Positions 34,335-43,835 are shown, counted from the stretch's first letter. The stretch: DNA of 64,000 nucleotides from Thermogemmatispora carboxidivorans (GCF_000702505.1 NZ_JNIM01000001.1:4936327-5000326), one strand, 5' to 3'. Made by a program: numbers and translations. The notes: generated from the sequence alone by a model not told the origin.

Positions 34335-36977
34335 ATGTCGCTGCGGGATGCGCTCCTGGCGGGGCGCAGGTCAGGTGGAAGGATGAGCATGAGAGGCAGG
34401 GCACAGGCCCTACCTTCGACCAGGCTGACGCGAGAGCAAGGCCGAGAGGTTCCCTGGCTCCGGCGCTGCTTGCTGCTGGTTGGCTTGCTGCTGCTCTTGC
34501 TGGGGGCCGATGCTTGCTGCTATCGGGTCGCTTTGCCAGTAGAGGTGGTGAGCCAAGCGGGAACGACGACGCTGCTCGTGGGGAGCCAGCGTCTTTCTCT
34601 AGGCCACCTGGCGCCTCTGATAGGGCTGCGTTTGCCATCCCAGGACCCTGCGCTGCATGAGTACCAGATCGACGGTAGCGATAGTACCAATAACTTCACG
34701 CTCGACTCCTCGTATATTCATAGTATTTCCTCTTCATGGTACTATCGCTTTCAAAGCTGGATGCGCGACTTAGAGGGGAGTAGTCGCTGGCGCAATTTGG
34801 AGGTCTGGAGCGGTCAACATCTGATACGGGCCGTGGCCTGGCCTGCCTCCTCGACGACGGTGAGTCTGCCGGGGAGCACGACGCTGCGCCTGCATCTTGA
34901 GCTGCAACGACCGGAGACTCCACGCTCGCTGATTTTGATGACCGCCAGTGGCGGCATGCTGCAGATTACGCTAGATCGTAATAACCGCAGCCTCAGCCTG
35001 ATCTGGCTGACCTCTGAACTGTCCTCTCAAGAGGAAACAGGGTCAGCGCAGCCTATGAGGGCCGTCTTTTTTCCGCTCGATGCCGCGCCCTTCGGGGCCG
35101 AGGTCATTGATACCCTGGTGCGCTCGCTGCTCTGGGCCACGGCTCTGCTGCTCCTGCTGACACTGGTCAGCGGCGCCTTGACGAGTATCAGCTTCTTCGG
35201 GTGCCAGTGGCTGGTTATCGCTCGGCGCCCACTTATCTCGCCACCCATGAGCCAGGAGCGCTCTGGCGGTGCTCACAGTCGGAAGCGGCCCTGGTTTACC
35301 TTCCGCGGAGCCAGCCGTAGCCACGTTCTGCCTGACGTTCTCACGGGCTGGTGGCGGCGCCTGACAACGGCGCTGCATCCATTGGCTCTGCTCGCCCTGA
35401 TCGGCTCTTTGGGCTACACGCTCTGGATTGCGCGCGTCGAATACAATGGTCAGCCCCATATCTATGACGCCGCCGCCTACGTCTTCGCCGCCAAGATGTA
35501 TGCTCAGGGACGGCTAGCGGTACCCCAGCCACCCACACCAGACCTTTTCCCTGGTCCCTTCATGGTCCAGTTCGCAGGTCGCTGGTTTGCCCAGTATCCT
35601 CCCGGCACCGCCCTCACGCTGGTGCCCGGCTTCTGGCTGGGCCTGCCTTACGCCGTCGAGCCGGTCCTGGGGACGTTCGCCCTGCTGGGGATCGGCCTCA
35701 TCGCCGCGCGCCTCTACAACCGCACAGTCGCTACGCTAACCGTGGTGCTCGGGGTCTCTTCGCCGTTTTACAGTTATCTGGCGGCTTCCTATCTCAGTCA
35801 CACCATCACGCTCTTCTATCTTGTCTGGGGTTTCTGGTCGCTGTTGCGCTTCCAGCAGGAGCACAAGCTCTGGGGGTTGCCTCTGGCGGCGCTCTGCTTC
35901 GGGCTGGCTTATCTGACGCGCGAGCAGGTGGCGCTGCTCTATATCGCTATGCTGGGTGGCGCCACCCTTTTTGTCGCCTGGCGGCGCTGGCGTCCCTGGC
36001 CGAGCTCCTGGCTGCGGGCCTTGCTCGCTTCCAGCCTGATCCTGTTGCTCTTCTTCACCCTTGATCTGCTGTTTAACCTGGCCCTGACGGGTGATCCGCT
36101 GATCACACCGCGCGAGTTGTTTTTCGCCGGTGACCGCTGGGGCTTTGGCCAGGGGATCGGCTTCTACGGCGTCCACACCCTGGCCACCGGCCTGGTCAAT
36201 CTCGACGAGCAGCTGACCATTCTGGCTATCGACCTCTTCGGCTGGCCCTTCTATCTCACGCTGGCCTTGCCTCTGCTGCCTTTCGTCAGTGGCCGGAGTC
36301 ATGCCACAGATTGGCTGCTGCTAGCCGGGACGGCGGCCATCGCCCTGGCCTTCGTGGGCTACTTTTACCACGGCATCTATCTGGGGCCACGCTATCTGTA
36401 CGAGACGCTTCCTTTTCTGCTCATGCTGAGCGCCCGCGGCCTGGTAGCGCTGGCCCAGAGCGAGCAGGCCGTCGCCCGGCGTGTGAGGCAGGTTTTGCGG
36501 GGCCATTCAGCCAGCCGGGCCGCTCAGCCTCAGCATGAGACAGCTGTCTCCGCACCAACGACGATGGAGCAAAAGCCAACCGCCGGGTCATCCCTGGTCG
36601 GTCTGTCTGGCCAGGGCAGCCGGCTGACAGCCCTGCTCTTCGTCGCGCTGCTGGCCTGCAACGTGCTGTATTACACTCCGCGACAGATCAGCCTCTATCA
36701 GAACTACAGCGGGCTGCCAGCTGGAACGCAGATCGATCTGCAGGCCATTTACCAGCCCCCGGTGCATCACGCCATTGTCGTCACCAGCGACCTGGCACTC
36801 TACGACTTCGTCCTCTTCGCCCTCAACGATCCCCTTTTACAGCAGGGAGACATCATTTACGCCCGGGCCAGCGAGCCAGAGGAGTTCGCGCGTCTGCGGC
36901 GGGCCTTTCCGGGGCGTCCTCTCTACTTTCTGGAGATCGGCCCGCATGGCCAGGTCAACTACCTGCCTCTGTCTTGA
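34335..36977 (+). CDS. GT-C type membrane glycosyltransferase (ArnT/PMT-like)
   Basis: 880 residues. A first helix (about 45-64) is followed by an outside domain of about 190 residues, a second helix (about 258-285), and a charged loop. A multi-helix part (about 345-650) is typical of GT-C enzymes, and a further helix lies near 758-772. After the first GT-C helix, RVEYNGQPHIYDAAAYVFAA and FAGRWFAQYPPGTALTLVPG resemble the donor/acceptor-binding loop of PMT/ArnT-like proteins, but the usual acidic pair is reduced to one Asp. Such enzymes use polyprenyl-phosphate sugars. It converges on the DprE1/DprE2-like pair 13 bp away, which could supply such a donor. ATG 34383 is an alternative start. Confidence 0.82.
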   Translation: MSLRDALLAGRRSGGRMSMRGRAQALPSTRLTREQGREVPWLRRCLLLVGLLLLLLGADACCYRVALPVEVVSQAGTTTLLVGSQRLSLGHLAPLIGLRLPSQDPALHEYQIDGSDSTNNFTLDSSYIHSISSSWYYRFQSWMRDLEGSSRWRNLEVWSGQHLIRAVAWPASSTTVSLPGSTTLRLHLELQRPETPRSLILMTASGGMLQITLDRNNRSLSLIWLTSELSSQEETGSAQPMRAVFFPLDAAPFGAEVIDTLVRSLLWATALLLLLTLVSGALTSISFFGCQWLVIARRPLISPPMSQERSGGAHSRKRPWFTFRGASRSHVLPDVLTGWWRRLTTALHPLALLALIGSLGYTLWIARVEYNGQPHIYDAAAYVFAAKMYAQGRLAVPQPPTPDLFPGPFMVQFAGRWFAQYPPGTALTLVPGFWLGLPYAVEPVLGTFALLGIGLIAARLYNRTVATLTVVLGVSSPFYSYLAASYLSHTITLFYLVWGFWSLLRFQQEHKLWGLPLAALCFGLAYLTREQVALLYIAMLGGATLFVAWRRWRPWPSSWLRALLASSLILLLFFTLDLLFNLALTGDPLITPRELFFAGDRWGFGQGIGFYGVHTLATGLVNLDEQLTILAIDLFGWPFYLTLALPLLPFVSGRSHATDWLLLAGTAAIALAFVGYFYHGIYLGPRYLYETLPFLLMLSARGLVALAQSEQAVARRVRQVLRGHSASRAAQPQHETAVSAPTTMEQKPTAGSSLVGLSGQGSRLTALLFVALLACNVLYYTPRQISLYQNYSGLPAGTQIDLQAIYQPPVHHAIVVTSDLALYDFVLFALNDPLLQQGDIIYARASEPEEFARLRRAFPGRPLYFLEIGPHGQVNYLPLS

Positions 36978-36989
36978 GCCGCAAGCAGG

Positions 36990-37733
36990 CTAGAGCGAGA
37001 GACGCTGAAAGACCCGTTCCGGAATCAGGCGAATGATCAGCATCACCAGGCGCCAGTAGCCGGGCAAATAGGCCACCGGACGGCCCTGCTGCATGGCGCG
37101 GTAGACGCCGCGCCCAACGCGACGCGCGCTAGAGAAGAGGAGTCCTTTGCGCAAGTGAGCCGTCATCGGCGTATCGACCAGTCCTGGCTTAATGGTCACG
37201 ACGGCCACGCCGTGCTTGGCCAGGCGAGCGCGCAGGCCCTGCAAGAAGATCGAGACCGCCCCTTTGGTAGCGCCATAGACATAGTTGCTGGGGCGCCCAC
37301 GATCTCCTGCCACCGAAGAGAGCACCGCAATGCAGCCGCGCCCGCGCTGCTCAAAATAATTCGCGACCAGCGTCAGCAGAGCGATCACACTGAGGGCATT
37401 GGTTTGGAACTCGCGCAGCGTCTCCTCAACGCTCAGCTCGCACTTGCGCTGATCGCCAAGGGTGCCATGAGCGATGAGCAGGCCATCCAACCAGCCGAAG
37501 GCCGCCACGGCGGCGTCGAACATCTCCTGATGACGCGCCACATCGTTGACATCCAGAACGAAGGTTTCGACCCGCTGAGCCCCACGTACCTGCAGATCGG
37601 CGGCCACCGTCTCCAGTTTTGCCGGGTTGCGCCCGACCAGAAACAACTCGGCGCCCCGGGCCGCCATGCACTTCGCTGCCTCGTAGGCGATGGCCGAGGT
37701 CGCTCCAACAATCACAACTTTCTGCAACACCAT
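36990..37733 (-). CDS. Short-chain dehydrogenase, DprE2-like (lipid-linked keto-pentose reductase)
   Basis: 247 residues. The NAD(P) motif GATSAIAYEAA is at 10-20. DVND follows the second strand, and IAHGTLGD takes the place of the NAG motif. The catalytic triad is Ser140, Tyr153 and Lys157 (YGATK). SAIAYEAAKCMAARGAELFL and the membrane-facing end RLIPERVFQRLSL resemble mycobacterial DprE2, which reduces decaprenylphosphoryl-2-keto-erythro-pentose to the arabinose form. Its start ATG 37733 is 2 nt after the stop of the DprE1-like gene, with AGAGG 7 nt upstream, so the two are coupled and probably act in sequence. Confidence 0.85.
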   Translation of the reverse strand: MVLQKVVIVGATSAIAYEAAKCMAARGAELFLVGRNPAKLETVAADLQVRGAQRVETFVLDVNDVARHQEMFDAAVAAFGWLDGLLIAHGTLGDQRKCELSVEETLREFQTNALSVIALLTLVANYFEQRGRGCIAVLSSVAGDRGRPSNYVYGATKGAVSIFLQGLRARLAKHGVAVVTIKPGLVDTPMTAHLRKGLLFSSARRVGRGVYRAMQQGRPVAYLPGYWRLVMLIIRLIPERVFQRLSL

Positions 37734-37735
37734 AG

Positions 37736-39097
37736 TCAAACCTCTACCGTGGCAGACTGCTCCCGCGAAGGAACAAGGGCCATCCGTCGCCAGAAGCTGG
37801 ATGAGAACTTTGGATCAATAGAGCGCATAAACTCCTCCCAGCGAGGGAAGAAGCGCTTGAAATCCTCACCGTGCATACGCGCATCTTTGGCCGGATAGAG
37901 TGCCCCGCCGCTCTCGCGTACCAGCGCATCCAGTTCATCAAAGAGGCGCAGCGTCTTCGGCCCCTGGTTGGCAAAATCCAGAGCCAGGGTCAGGCCCGGA
38001 CGCGGGAAAGAGAGCAGGCCAGGCGAGCGCACGTCTCCAAACTTCTTCAGGACCGCCAGGAAGGAACCCTGACCGGAGCGGCTGATGCGCTGCAGGATCT
38101 CCTTCATGACATCGTAGCCCTGATCGTAAGGCACCACACACTGATATTGGAAGAAGCCGCGCGGTCCATACATGCGATTCCAGTCATGGATAGAATCCAG
38201 AGGATAAAAGAAGGGTTCATAGGGGACAACTTTAAAGACGCGCTTCTGCAGCTGCGAGTGATCATAGAGCGTATTGAAGGCTTTCAGCGTCAGCGTATTC
38301 AAGGTAAAAGAGGGCAGATCAACGGGCACAGCCAGTGGTAGCTTGCGCGGTAATGACTTGCGGGCATATTCGGGCGACTGATTATGATTGCCGCGCATAA
38401 AGATCCCCCGTCCGAGCTTGCTACCGCTCGCCAGGCAATCGACCCAGGCCACCGTATACTCATACTGCTCGTCGGATTCGGCACACAGCTCCATAAACTC
38501 TTCGAGCGAATCGTAGCGGATTCGCTCCATATCAATATAAGGATTGTGAATGCGCTTCAGGCGAAACTCGGCCCAGAGGATCAGGCCCGTCAGGCCGAGG
38601 CCGCCAATGGTCGCCTCAAACAGCTCACGATTCTCGGTCGGCGAGCAGATCAGACGCTCGCCATTCGAGCGCAGCAACTCGAAGCGCGTAATGTGGCAGC
38701 CGAAGGTTCCAGCCTTGTGATGGTTCTTACCGTGAATATCATTAGCGATGGCGCCACCCACTGATACAAATTTCGTGCCCGGAGAGACCGGCAGAAACCA
38801 GCCCCGAGGCACAATCAGGTCCAGAATCTCGGCCAGCGAGACCCCGGCCTCGCAGCGCAACAGGCCCTGTTCCTCATCAAAGGCCAGAAAACGCCGCAGG
38901 TGACTGACCGCCAGCACTGTTCCATTTTCGTTGAGGCAGCTATCGCCATAGCTACGGCCATAGCCGTAGGCCAGCAGCGGCCCGGGCAGGGTCCGCAGAT
39001 CGGGTAGTTGATCACGCCAGTAGATCGGTATGACGCGCGCAGGCTTGACGCGCGGATAGCGCCCCCATGATTGCGGTATCGCTTGCGTGGAAAGCAT
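37736..39097 (-). CDS. FAD-linked oxidase, DprE1-like (lipid-linked ribose 2'-oxidase)
   Basis: 453 residues. The FAD-binding part has AYGYGRSYGDSCLN (43-56), VSVGGAIANDIHGKNHHKAG (111-130) and EATIGGLGLTGLIL. The substrate domain has YGPRGFFQYQCVVP (310-323) and SGGALYPAKDAR (396-407). From memory these align well with mycobacterial DprE1, including the Lys of GKNHH and Lys404 in AKDAR. The position of the cysteine that benzothiazinones attack (in NICVDF of the mycobacterial enzyme) is Ala372 here (GLTLALDF). DprE1 oxidises polyprenyl-phospho-ribose at C2. GGGGGA lies 9 nt before ATG 39097. The exact sugar-lipid is inferred. Confidence 0.87.
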   Translation of the reverse strand: MLSTQAIPQSWGRYPRVKPARVIPIYWRDQLPDLRTLPGPLLAYGYGRSYGDSCLNENGTVLAVSHLRRFLAFDEEQGLLRCEAGVSLAEILDLIVPRGWFLPVSPGTKFVSVGGAIANDIHGKNHHKAGTFGCHITRFELLRSNGERLICSPTENRELFEATIGGLGLTGLILWAEFRLKRIHNPYIDMERIRYDSLEEFMELCAESDEQYEYTVAWVDCLASGSKLGRGIFMRGNHNQSPEYARKSLPRKLPLAVPVDLPSFTLNTLTLKAFNTLYDHSQLQKRVFKVVPYEPFFYPLDSIHDWNRMYGPRGFFQYQCVVPYDQGYDVMKEILQRISRSGQGSFLAVLKKFGDVRSPGLLSFPRPGLTLALDFANQGPKTLRLFDELDALVRESGGALYPAKDARMHGEDFKRFFPRWEEFMRSIDPKFSSSFWRRMALVPSREQSATVEV

Positions 39098-39454
39098 CGC
39101 TTGTTTCCCCCACGTGGCGAAGTGAAGACTTCCACCTGTAGAACGGACAACGCTCCAAGAGAGCTACACGTTGGCTCGTTGGCAGGCTGACAGGCCGACA
39201 GCAAGAGGGAGCACACTCACTCACTGCACCGATGGGTAGCGAGGGAGAATGCAGCGGACAGCCAGAAGCCTTCCAGCCAATCAGGGCCATTGTACGTCAT
39301 TATTCGCCGCTTTGCACGTCTCTGCCCCTTTCTGGCCCTCGTTTGCTATGCCGACGAGATGGTACAATGCTCTCCAGTCAAGAGCAGTCCGCCGTCCTGA
39401 CCGGACCAGGCCGGGCGGCGACAAGAATTGGCCGAAAGGAGTCCACATGCAGAG
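39098..39454. other. Divergent intergenic region
   Basis: 357 bp between the DprE1-like gene and thiamine pyrophosphokinase. TACAAT (39363-39368) on the plus strand may be a -10 for the kinase; no good -35 is found. No other features. Confidence 0.4.
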
Positions 39455-40102
39455 ATGCAGGCGGTAATCTTCGCCGGTGGAACGCTGCGCCCGAGCGTCC
39501 TGGTTGAGGAGGTCCTGCGCCAGGCGGATCTGGTTCTGGCGGCAGACGGCGGCGCTGAGAGCGCTCTTCGCCTGGGCCGGCAGCCAGCAGTTGTGCTGGG
39601 CGACCTGGATTCGCTCGCGCCTGCCCTGGCAGCTCAACTTGAGGCCGCCGGCTGCCGTTTTGTGCAAACGCCCACTGAGAAGAATGAGACCGATAGCGAG
39701 CTGGCGCTCCAGTACGCCCTTGAGCAAGGGGCGACGGCTGTGACCATTCTGGGCGCCTTGGGCGGGACACGCTGCGATCACGCCCTGGCAAACGTGCTGC
39801 TGCTGGCAGCCTATGATCAGGTGACAGTGCGTCTCGTCGATGGACCCTCCATCTGCTGGCTCCTGCGCGGCCCTGGGACCACGCAGGTCCGTGGTCAGAC
39901 CGGCGACCTGGTCTCGCTGCTGCCGCTGGCAGGTGATGCGCAGGGCGTCTCTACCCAGGGACTGTACTATCCGCTGCACGGCGAGACGCTCGTCTTTGGC
40001 CGGCCCCGCGGCGTCAGCAACCAGCTAATCCAGCCGGAGGCCAGCATCGCCCTGGTCAGCGGCCAGCTATTGATCATCCACACGAGCAGCAGCCTCCTCT
40101 GA
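39455..40102 (+). CDS. Thiamine pyrophosphokinase
   Basis: 215 residues. It transfers pyrophosphate from ATP to thiamine to make TPP. The family motifs are visible: LAADGGAESALRLGRQPAVV with LGDLDSL, the metal/ATP-binding TPTEKNETDSELAL, GALGGTRCDHALANVLLL, and GVSNQLI in the C-terminal thiamine-binding barrel. ATG 39455 is used, with AAAGGAG about 12 nt upstream; an in-frame TTG (39428) is possible. It is 6 kb from a TPP-riboswitch-controlled transporter of the same pathway but is not in its operon. Confidence 0.93.
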   Translation: MQAVIFAGGTLRPSVLVEEVLRQADLVLAADGGAESALRLGRQPAVVLGDLDSLAPALAAQLEAAGCRFVQTPTEKNETDSELALQYALEQGATAVTILGALGGTRCDHALANVLLLAAYDQVTVRLVDGPSICWLLRGPGTTQVRGQTGDLVSLLPLAGDAQGVSTQGLYYPLHGETLVFGRPRGVSNQLIQPEASIALVSGQLLIIHTSSSLL

Positions 40103-40108
40103 TCCGGT

Positions 40109-40137
40109 CCAGGCCGCCGTCGGCAGCCAGCGGCCTG
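40109..40137. terminator. Hairpin between convergent genes
   Basis: Perfect 9-bp stem CCAGGCCGC/GCGGCCTGG with a 12-nt loop, 7 nt after the thiamine pyrophosphokinase stop. No T-run follows on either side, so it is a tentative terminator. Confidence 0.4.
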
Positions 40138-40196
40138 GAGACGCCCGCGCTCGCTCGCCTTACCGCCTGCTCAGCCATCTCCAGCTCCCGCGAGTA

Positions 40197-42437
40197 TTAG
40201 CCGCTGCTGCTTACACTCCAGACACGCACGCTCTTCCCGCCCGCGGAAGCGAGCAGCCCGCCATCCAGTGACCAATCCACTGCCGCCACGCTCCCGTCCT
40301 GCTCTTGATGGGTGTAGAGTGGACTGTAAGCGGTTGCACTGGCCAGCCAGATGGTGGCCTGATTGCCGCTGCCAATCAGCAGCAGGCGACTATCCGGCGA
40401 CCAGGCCAGGGCAGTGCAGGGGGACGCTGAGACGACCTGACCGCCCAGAAAGGCGCTGCCCTGGAGGCTGATCAAGACAACCTGGCCGTCGGCGCCGGCT
40501 CCCGCTAGCTGCGAGCCATCGGGCGACCAGGCCAGCGCCAGGAGAGCCACAGGCTGCCCGCTCACAACATCGAGTATGGTCTGACGCCCGTTCAGCGCCG
40601 CACTGCTCGTGTCCCACAGCAGTACATTGCCTTGCTCATCGGCAGAGGCCAGGGTGGTAGTCGCCGGCGACCAGCTCAGAGCGTTGATCGGCACACGGCT
40701 CCTGTCCAGGAGCAGCAAGCTGCGCGCGCCAGTGCTGGCATCCCACACCTGCACGCTGCCATCGACTCCCCCCGAGGCGAATACACCTATTGCGCTCCCC
40801 TTGACTGCCCGCACGGCGCCCCGATGGCCCCGATACACGAGCAGACGCCGCTGTCGTGCTACATCCCAGACCTGCACTGTGCCATCCTCGCTGCTCGAGG
40901 CCAGCACGCCGGTGCCAGGGAGCCAGGCGAGGGAGGTAATGGCCGCGCGATGATCATCATAGCGCAGCAGCAGCTCACCAGAGAGCGGTTCCCAGACGTG
41001 AACGGCATGTGCCAGATCACCGGAAGCCAGATACTGCCCGTCGCTGGAGAAGGCCAGGGCGCGAACGGGGGCCTGATGGCCGCTATAGCTCAGGGCCAGG
41101 TGCACGCTCACACGTGGGGATGCGAGCATACTGGCCGCTGGCAGGCGCGCAAAGACAGTCGGCGTCTGGAGGTTGGCTGAGGCCGGTATCAGGGGCAGGT
41201 CCAGCTCGCGCGCCCCAAAGATGCCTACCACAGCCCCCAGGACGAAAGGTCCGGCCATGAGCAACAGACGGCGTGGCAGCGTCGGAGCCGAAGGAGCGGC
41301 GGCGGCTGACGGCGCTGCAGATGAGAGCTGTGTTCGTGGCCGCCGGCGTTTCCCCTGGGCTGGAGATGGTTGCTGGCCTTGTCCGCGGCTGCGGGCTCGC
41401 TGGGTACGAGGAAGACGGCGGTGGATCAACTCAAGCTGGCGGCGTACTTCTGCCGCGCTGGCTGGCCGTTTTTGGGGGGAGATCTCTACCATCTGTGCCA
41501 CCAGCTCATCGAGTTCAGGAGGGAGGGCCAGATCAAAGGAGCGCAGAGAGGCAAAGTGCAAAGGGGCCTCTGAGGGATCAACGCCCGTCAGCATCTGGTG
41601 AAGCGTGGCTCCCAGCCCATAGATATCGGCCTGGGGCGTGCTCTGGGCCCTGCCATACTGCTCGGGGGCCGCATAGCCAGGTGAACCCAGGGCGAGCGTA
41701 TCGCGGCTCCGGCCCGGCTTGAAGCGGCGCGCAATGCCAAAGTCAATCAGACAGACTCGTCCGGAGACGCTATCCAGCATGATATTGGCCGGCTTCAGGT
41801 CGCGGAAGATAATAGGTACAGGGCGCGAATGCAAATATTCAAGAACCGTGCAGAGCTGAATGGCAATCTCCAGGGCCTCATCGAGAGGGAGGCGACCACC
41901 CCGACTGCGCTGCAGACGCTCCTCCAGCGTCTCGCCCTGGATGAATTCCATGACTAGATAGCAGCAATCCTGCTCGGTAAAATACTCGTAGACTTCCGGC
42001 AGGCTGGGATGGCGCAAGGTTGCCAGCAGCGAGGCCTCGCTGTAGAAGGCCGTGATCGTCTCAGCTGCCACCCGCGGCTCTAGATGGAAGGCGACGATCT
42101 CTTTGATGGCTACACGGCGCTCACCTTCATGCAGATCGCTGGCCTCATAGACCGCCCCCGAGCCGCCACGCCCCAAGATACGCAAAATGTGATAACGCTC
42201 CCGCAAGACCATCCCGGGCCAGAGCGGCACGAGCGAATGGCTGTCTACCGGCTGCGCTTCGGCATCAGACTCGATCTTGATGATAGCCGGCGCTTCCTGG
42301 GCCGACGAAGCGTCGACAGTGGCTGCTGGATCGGCAGCAGACGCGAGAGAGGCTTGACAGTGCCGGCAGACCTGGGTTCCCGAACTGTTGGCGGCCCCAC
42401 AGGTCGGGCAAAAGGTGTAGTGGTCGGATGTTTGCAT
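40197..42437 (-). CDS. Ser/Thr protein kinase with Zn ribbon and C-terminal WD40 propeller
   Basis: 746 residues. The N-terminus has a zinc ribbon (CPTC...CRHC, about 10-27). The kinase domain spans about 83-350: Gly-loop GRGGSGAV (89-96), Lys112 in VAIKE, catalytic FRDLKPANIM (Asp213, with Phe in place of the usual His) and DFGIARR (232-238). An Arg/Ser/Pro-rich stretch leads to one membrane helix (about 395-415). The outside part is a WD40 propeller of about seven repeats (for example VRALAFSSDGQYLASGD, VQVWDVARQRRLLVYRGHRG). The propeller probably senses an external cue and the kinase signals inside; the PP2C at 6.4-7.9 kb is a possible antagonist. ATG 42437 lacks a strong ribosome-binding site. 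Confidence 0.93.
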   Translation of the reverse strand: MQTSDHYTFCPTCGAANSSGTQVCRHCQASLASAADPAATVDASSAQEAPAIIKIESDAEAQPVDSHSLVPLWPGMVLRERYHILRILGRGGSGAVYEASDLHEGERRVAIKEIVAFHLEPRVAAETITAFYSEASLLATLRHPSLPEVYEYFTEQDCCYLVMEFIQGETLEERLQRSRGGRLPLDEALEIAIQLCTVLEYLHSRPVPIIFRDLKPANIMLDSVSGRVCLIDFGIARRFKPGRSRDTLALGSPGYAAPEQYGRAQSTPQADIYGLGATLHQMLTGVDPSEAPLHFASLRSFDLALPPELDELVAQMVEISPQKRPASAAEVRRQLELIHRRLPRTQRARSRGQGQQPSPAQGKRRRPRTQLSSAAPSAAAAPSAPTLPRRLLLMAGPFVLGAVVGIFGARELDLPLIPASANLQTPTVFARLPAASMLASPRVSVHLALSYSGHQAPVRALAFSSDGQYLASGDLAHAVHVWEPLSGELLLRYDDHRAAITSLAWLPGTGVLASSSEDGTVQVWDVARQRRLLVYRGHRGAVRAVKGSAIGVFASGGVDGSVQVWDASTGARSLLLLDRSRVPINALSWSPATTTLASADEQGNVLLWDTSSAALNGRQTILDVVSGQPVALLALAWSPDGSQLAGAGADGQVVLISLQGSAFLGGQVVSASPCTALAWSPDSRLLLIGSGNQATIWLASATAYSPLYTHQEQDGSVAAVDWSLDGGLLASAGGKSVRVWSVSSSG

Positions 42438-42628
42438 AACGGTGGTTCTTGACACCAAGGCTAGAGCAGCTTATCGAGCAGATAGATCCAGCATGGCAGG
42501 ATATCCATCTATTTGATGAAACGAAGAGAGTGCGCTGAAGTATCGGCCTACGCCTGCCTTGCCTGCTCAGCCGCTCTGGCCGGTTGAGGAGAGCAGCACT
42601 GCAGTCCAGCCTCCACCCAAAAGCTCAA

Positions 42629-42671
42629 CGGCCAACGGAGGAGCCGACCGGGCACGCTCTTCCGTTGGCCG
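42629..42671 (-). terminator. Long hairpin at the end of the thiamine-precursor transporter unit
   Basis: CGGCCAACGGA/TCCGTTGGCCG plus, after one mismatch, GAGC/GCTC: 15 pairs around an 11-nt loop. It lies 45 nt after the last gene of the unit. On the minus strand it is followed by TTGAGCTTTTGGG, weakly T-rich. Confidence 0.6.
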
Positions 42672-42715
42672 CCACCTATCCCACTCGGGCCGGACTGGTA
42701 GCGCCAGGCGCTCAA

Positions 42716-43789
42716 TCACTGAGACTGAGGCAGGTAGGCATTCGTATAGAGTGAGTCGAAGTTAAGCGAGCGTACGACCTGGCCGGCGCTATTCTTGATC
42801 TGGCCCGTATTCAAGATAAACTGAGGATACCCATGCCAGGGAGCGGAGTCCTGCCAGCCCCAGCGACGGCCTGAGTCAGCATAACGCGGACTCAAGAACT
42901 CCTGGCTGGCGTAGACGAGGCCGGGATCAGGAAAGGTGCCTTTGGGGGCCATAGTGAGCAACATCTGCGCCGCCTCGCGCGGGTGCTGACGAGCATACTC
43001 GTAGCCGCGCGCGGTCGCCGCCATGAAGCGGCGCAGCAGATCTGGCTCCGCCTTGATCTGGCTTGGCCCCGTAATCAACGTGGGGGTATAGTAATCGGGA
43101 ATGCCATAGCTGGTCACCGGGAAGACATTCAGCTGCACCCCCTGGCGCTGAGCCTGAATGACCTCCCAGCCTTCAAAGACCCAGACAAAGTCGACGCGCC
43201 CCGTCTCCAGCGCCTGCATACTATCGACATCCAGTGTCACACTGCGAAACACCCCTTTGCCGCCGTCATGCTTGATAATGGCGCTCACCACCGCCGTCTC
43301 GTAAGGTGCCCCGAAGGCAGCGTAGACCTTGCCATCGAGATCGCGCGGACGCTTCAAACCAGATTTGGCCAGCGTCACCAGCGCCGAAGTATTGTGCTGG
43401 ATAATAGCGGCAATTGAGACGACCGGCTGGCCGAGGGCTGCATCTGTGACCACACCCTCAGTCGAGCTAATGCCAACATCAGCCTTGCCGGTACTGACGA
43501 GCACATCGGGCGAGACGTTCGAAGAATACGGCAGGACCTCCAATCTGATCCCTTCCTGGGCATACCAGCCCTGGGCCAGGGCCACATAGATCCCCGTGTG
43601 ATTGGTATTAGGCGTCCAGTCGAGGGCCAGCTTAACCGTCGTCAGGGGCCGGGCCGTGCCGGTGCCAGCGGGGCCAGTGCTGGTGCCAGAACCGGCGCCA
43701 TGCTGCTGCCAGAGAAAGGCCCCTACGACCACCACAATGACCAGCAGCGGGATTACGATGCTTGCTGTCAAGCGCGTTCGGTTGCTCAT
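42716..43789 (-). CDS. Thiamine-precursor ABC transporter, substrate-binding protein (ThiY/NMT1-like)
   Basis: 357 residues. An N-terminal hydrophobic helix (about 8-28) acts as anchor or signal; there is no lipobox cysteine. The NMT1/THI5-type domain follows, opening with VKLALDWTPNTNHTGIYVA, where the WTPNTNHTG string is typical of ThiY and HMP-precursor binding proteins. SSTEGVVTDAALGQPVVSIA and VFEGWEVIQAQRQG are further family parts. ThiY binds formylaminopyrimidine in Bacillus. The upstream TPP riboswitch supports a pyrimidine thiamine precursor as ligand. It is the last gene of the three-gene unit, 46 bp after the permease. Confidence 0.9.
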   Translation of the reverse strand: MSNRTRLTASIVIPLLVIVVVVGAFLWQQHGAGSGTSTGPAGTGTARPLTTVKLALDWTPNTNHTGIYVALAQGWYAQEGIRLEVLPYSSNVSPDVLVSTGKADVGISSTEGVVTDAALGQPVVSIAAIIQHNTSALVTLAKSGLKRPRDLDGKVYAAFGAPYETAVVSAIIKHDGGKGVFRSVTLDVDSMQALETGRVDFVWVFEGWEVIQAQRQGVQLNVFPVTSYGIPDYYTPTLITGPSQIKAEPDLLRRFMAATARGYEYARQHPREAAQMLLTMAPKGTFPDPGLVYASQEFLSPRYADSGRRWGWQDSAPWHGYPQFILNTGQIKNSAGQVVRSLNFDSLYTNAYLPQSQ

Positions 43790-43835
43790 GGGCGAGGCTT
43801 CCTTTCACGTCAAGTAAAGGCGACAACACAGCGTC

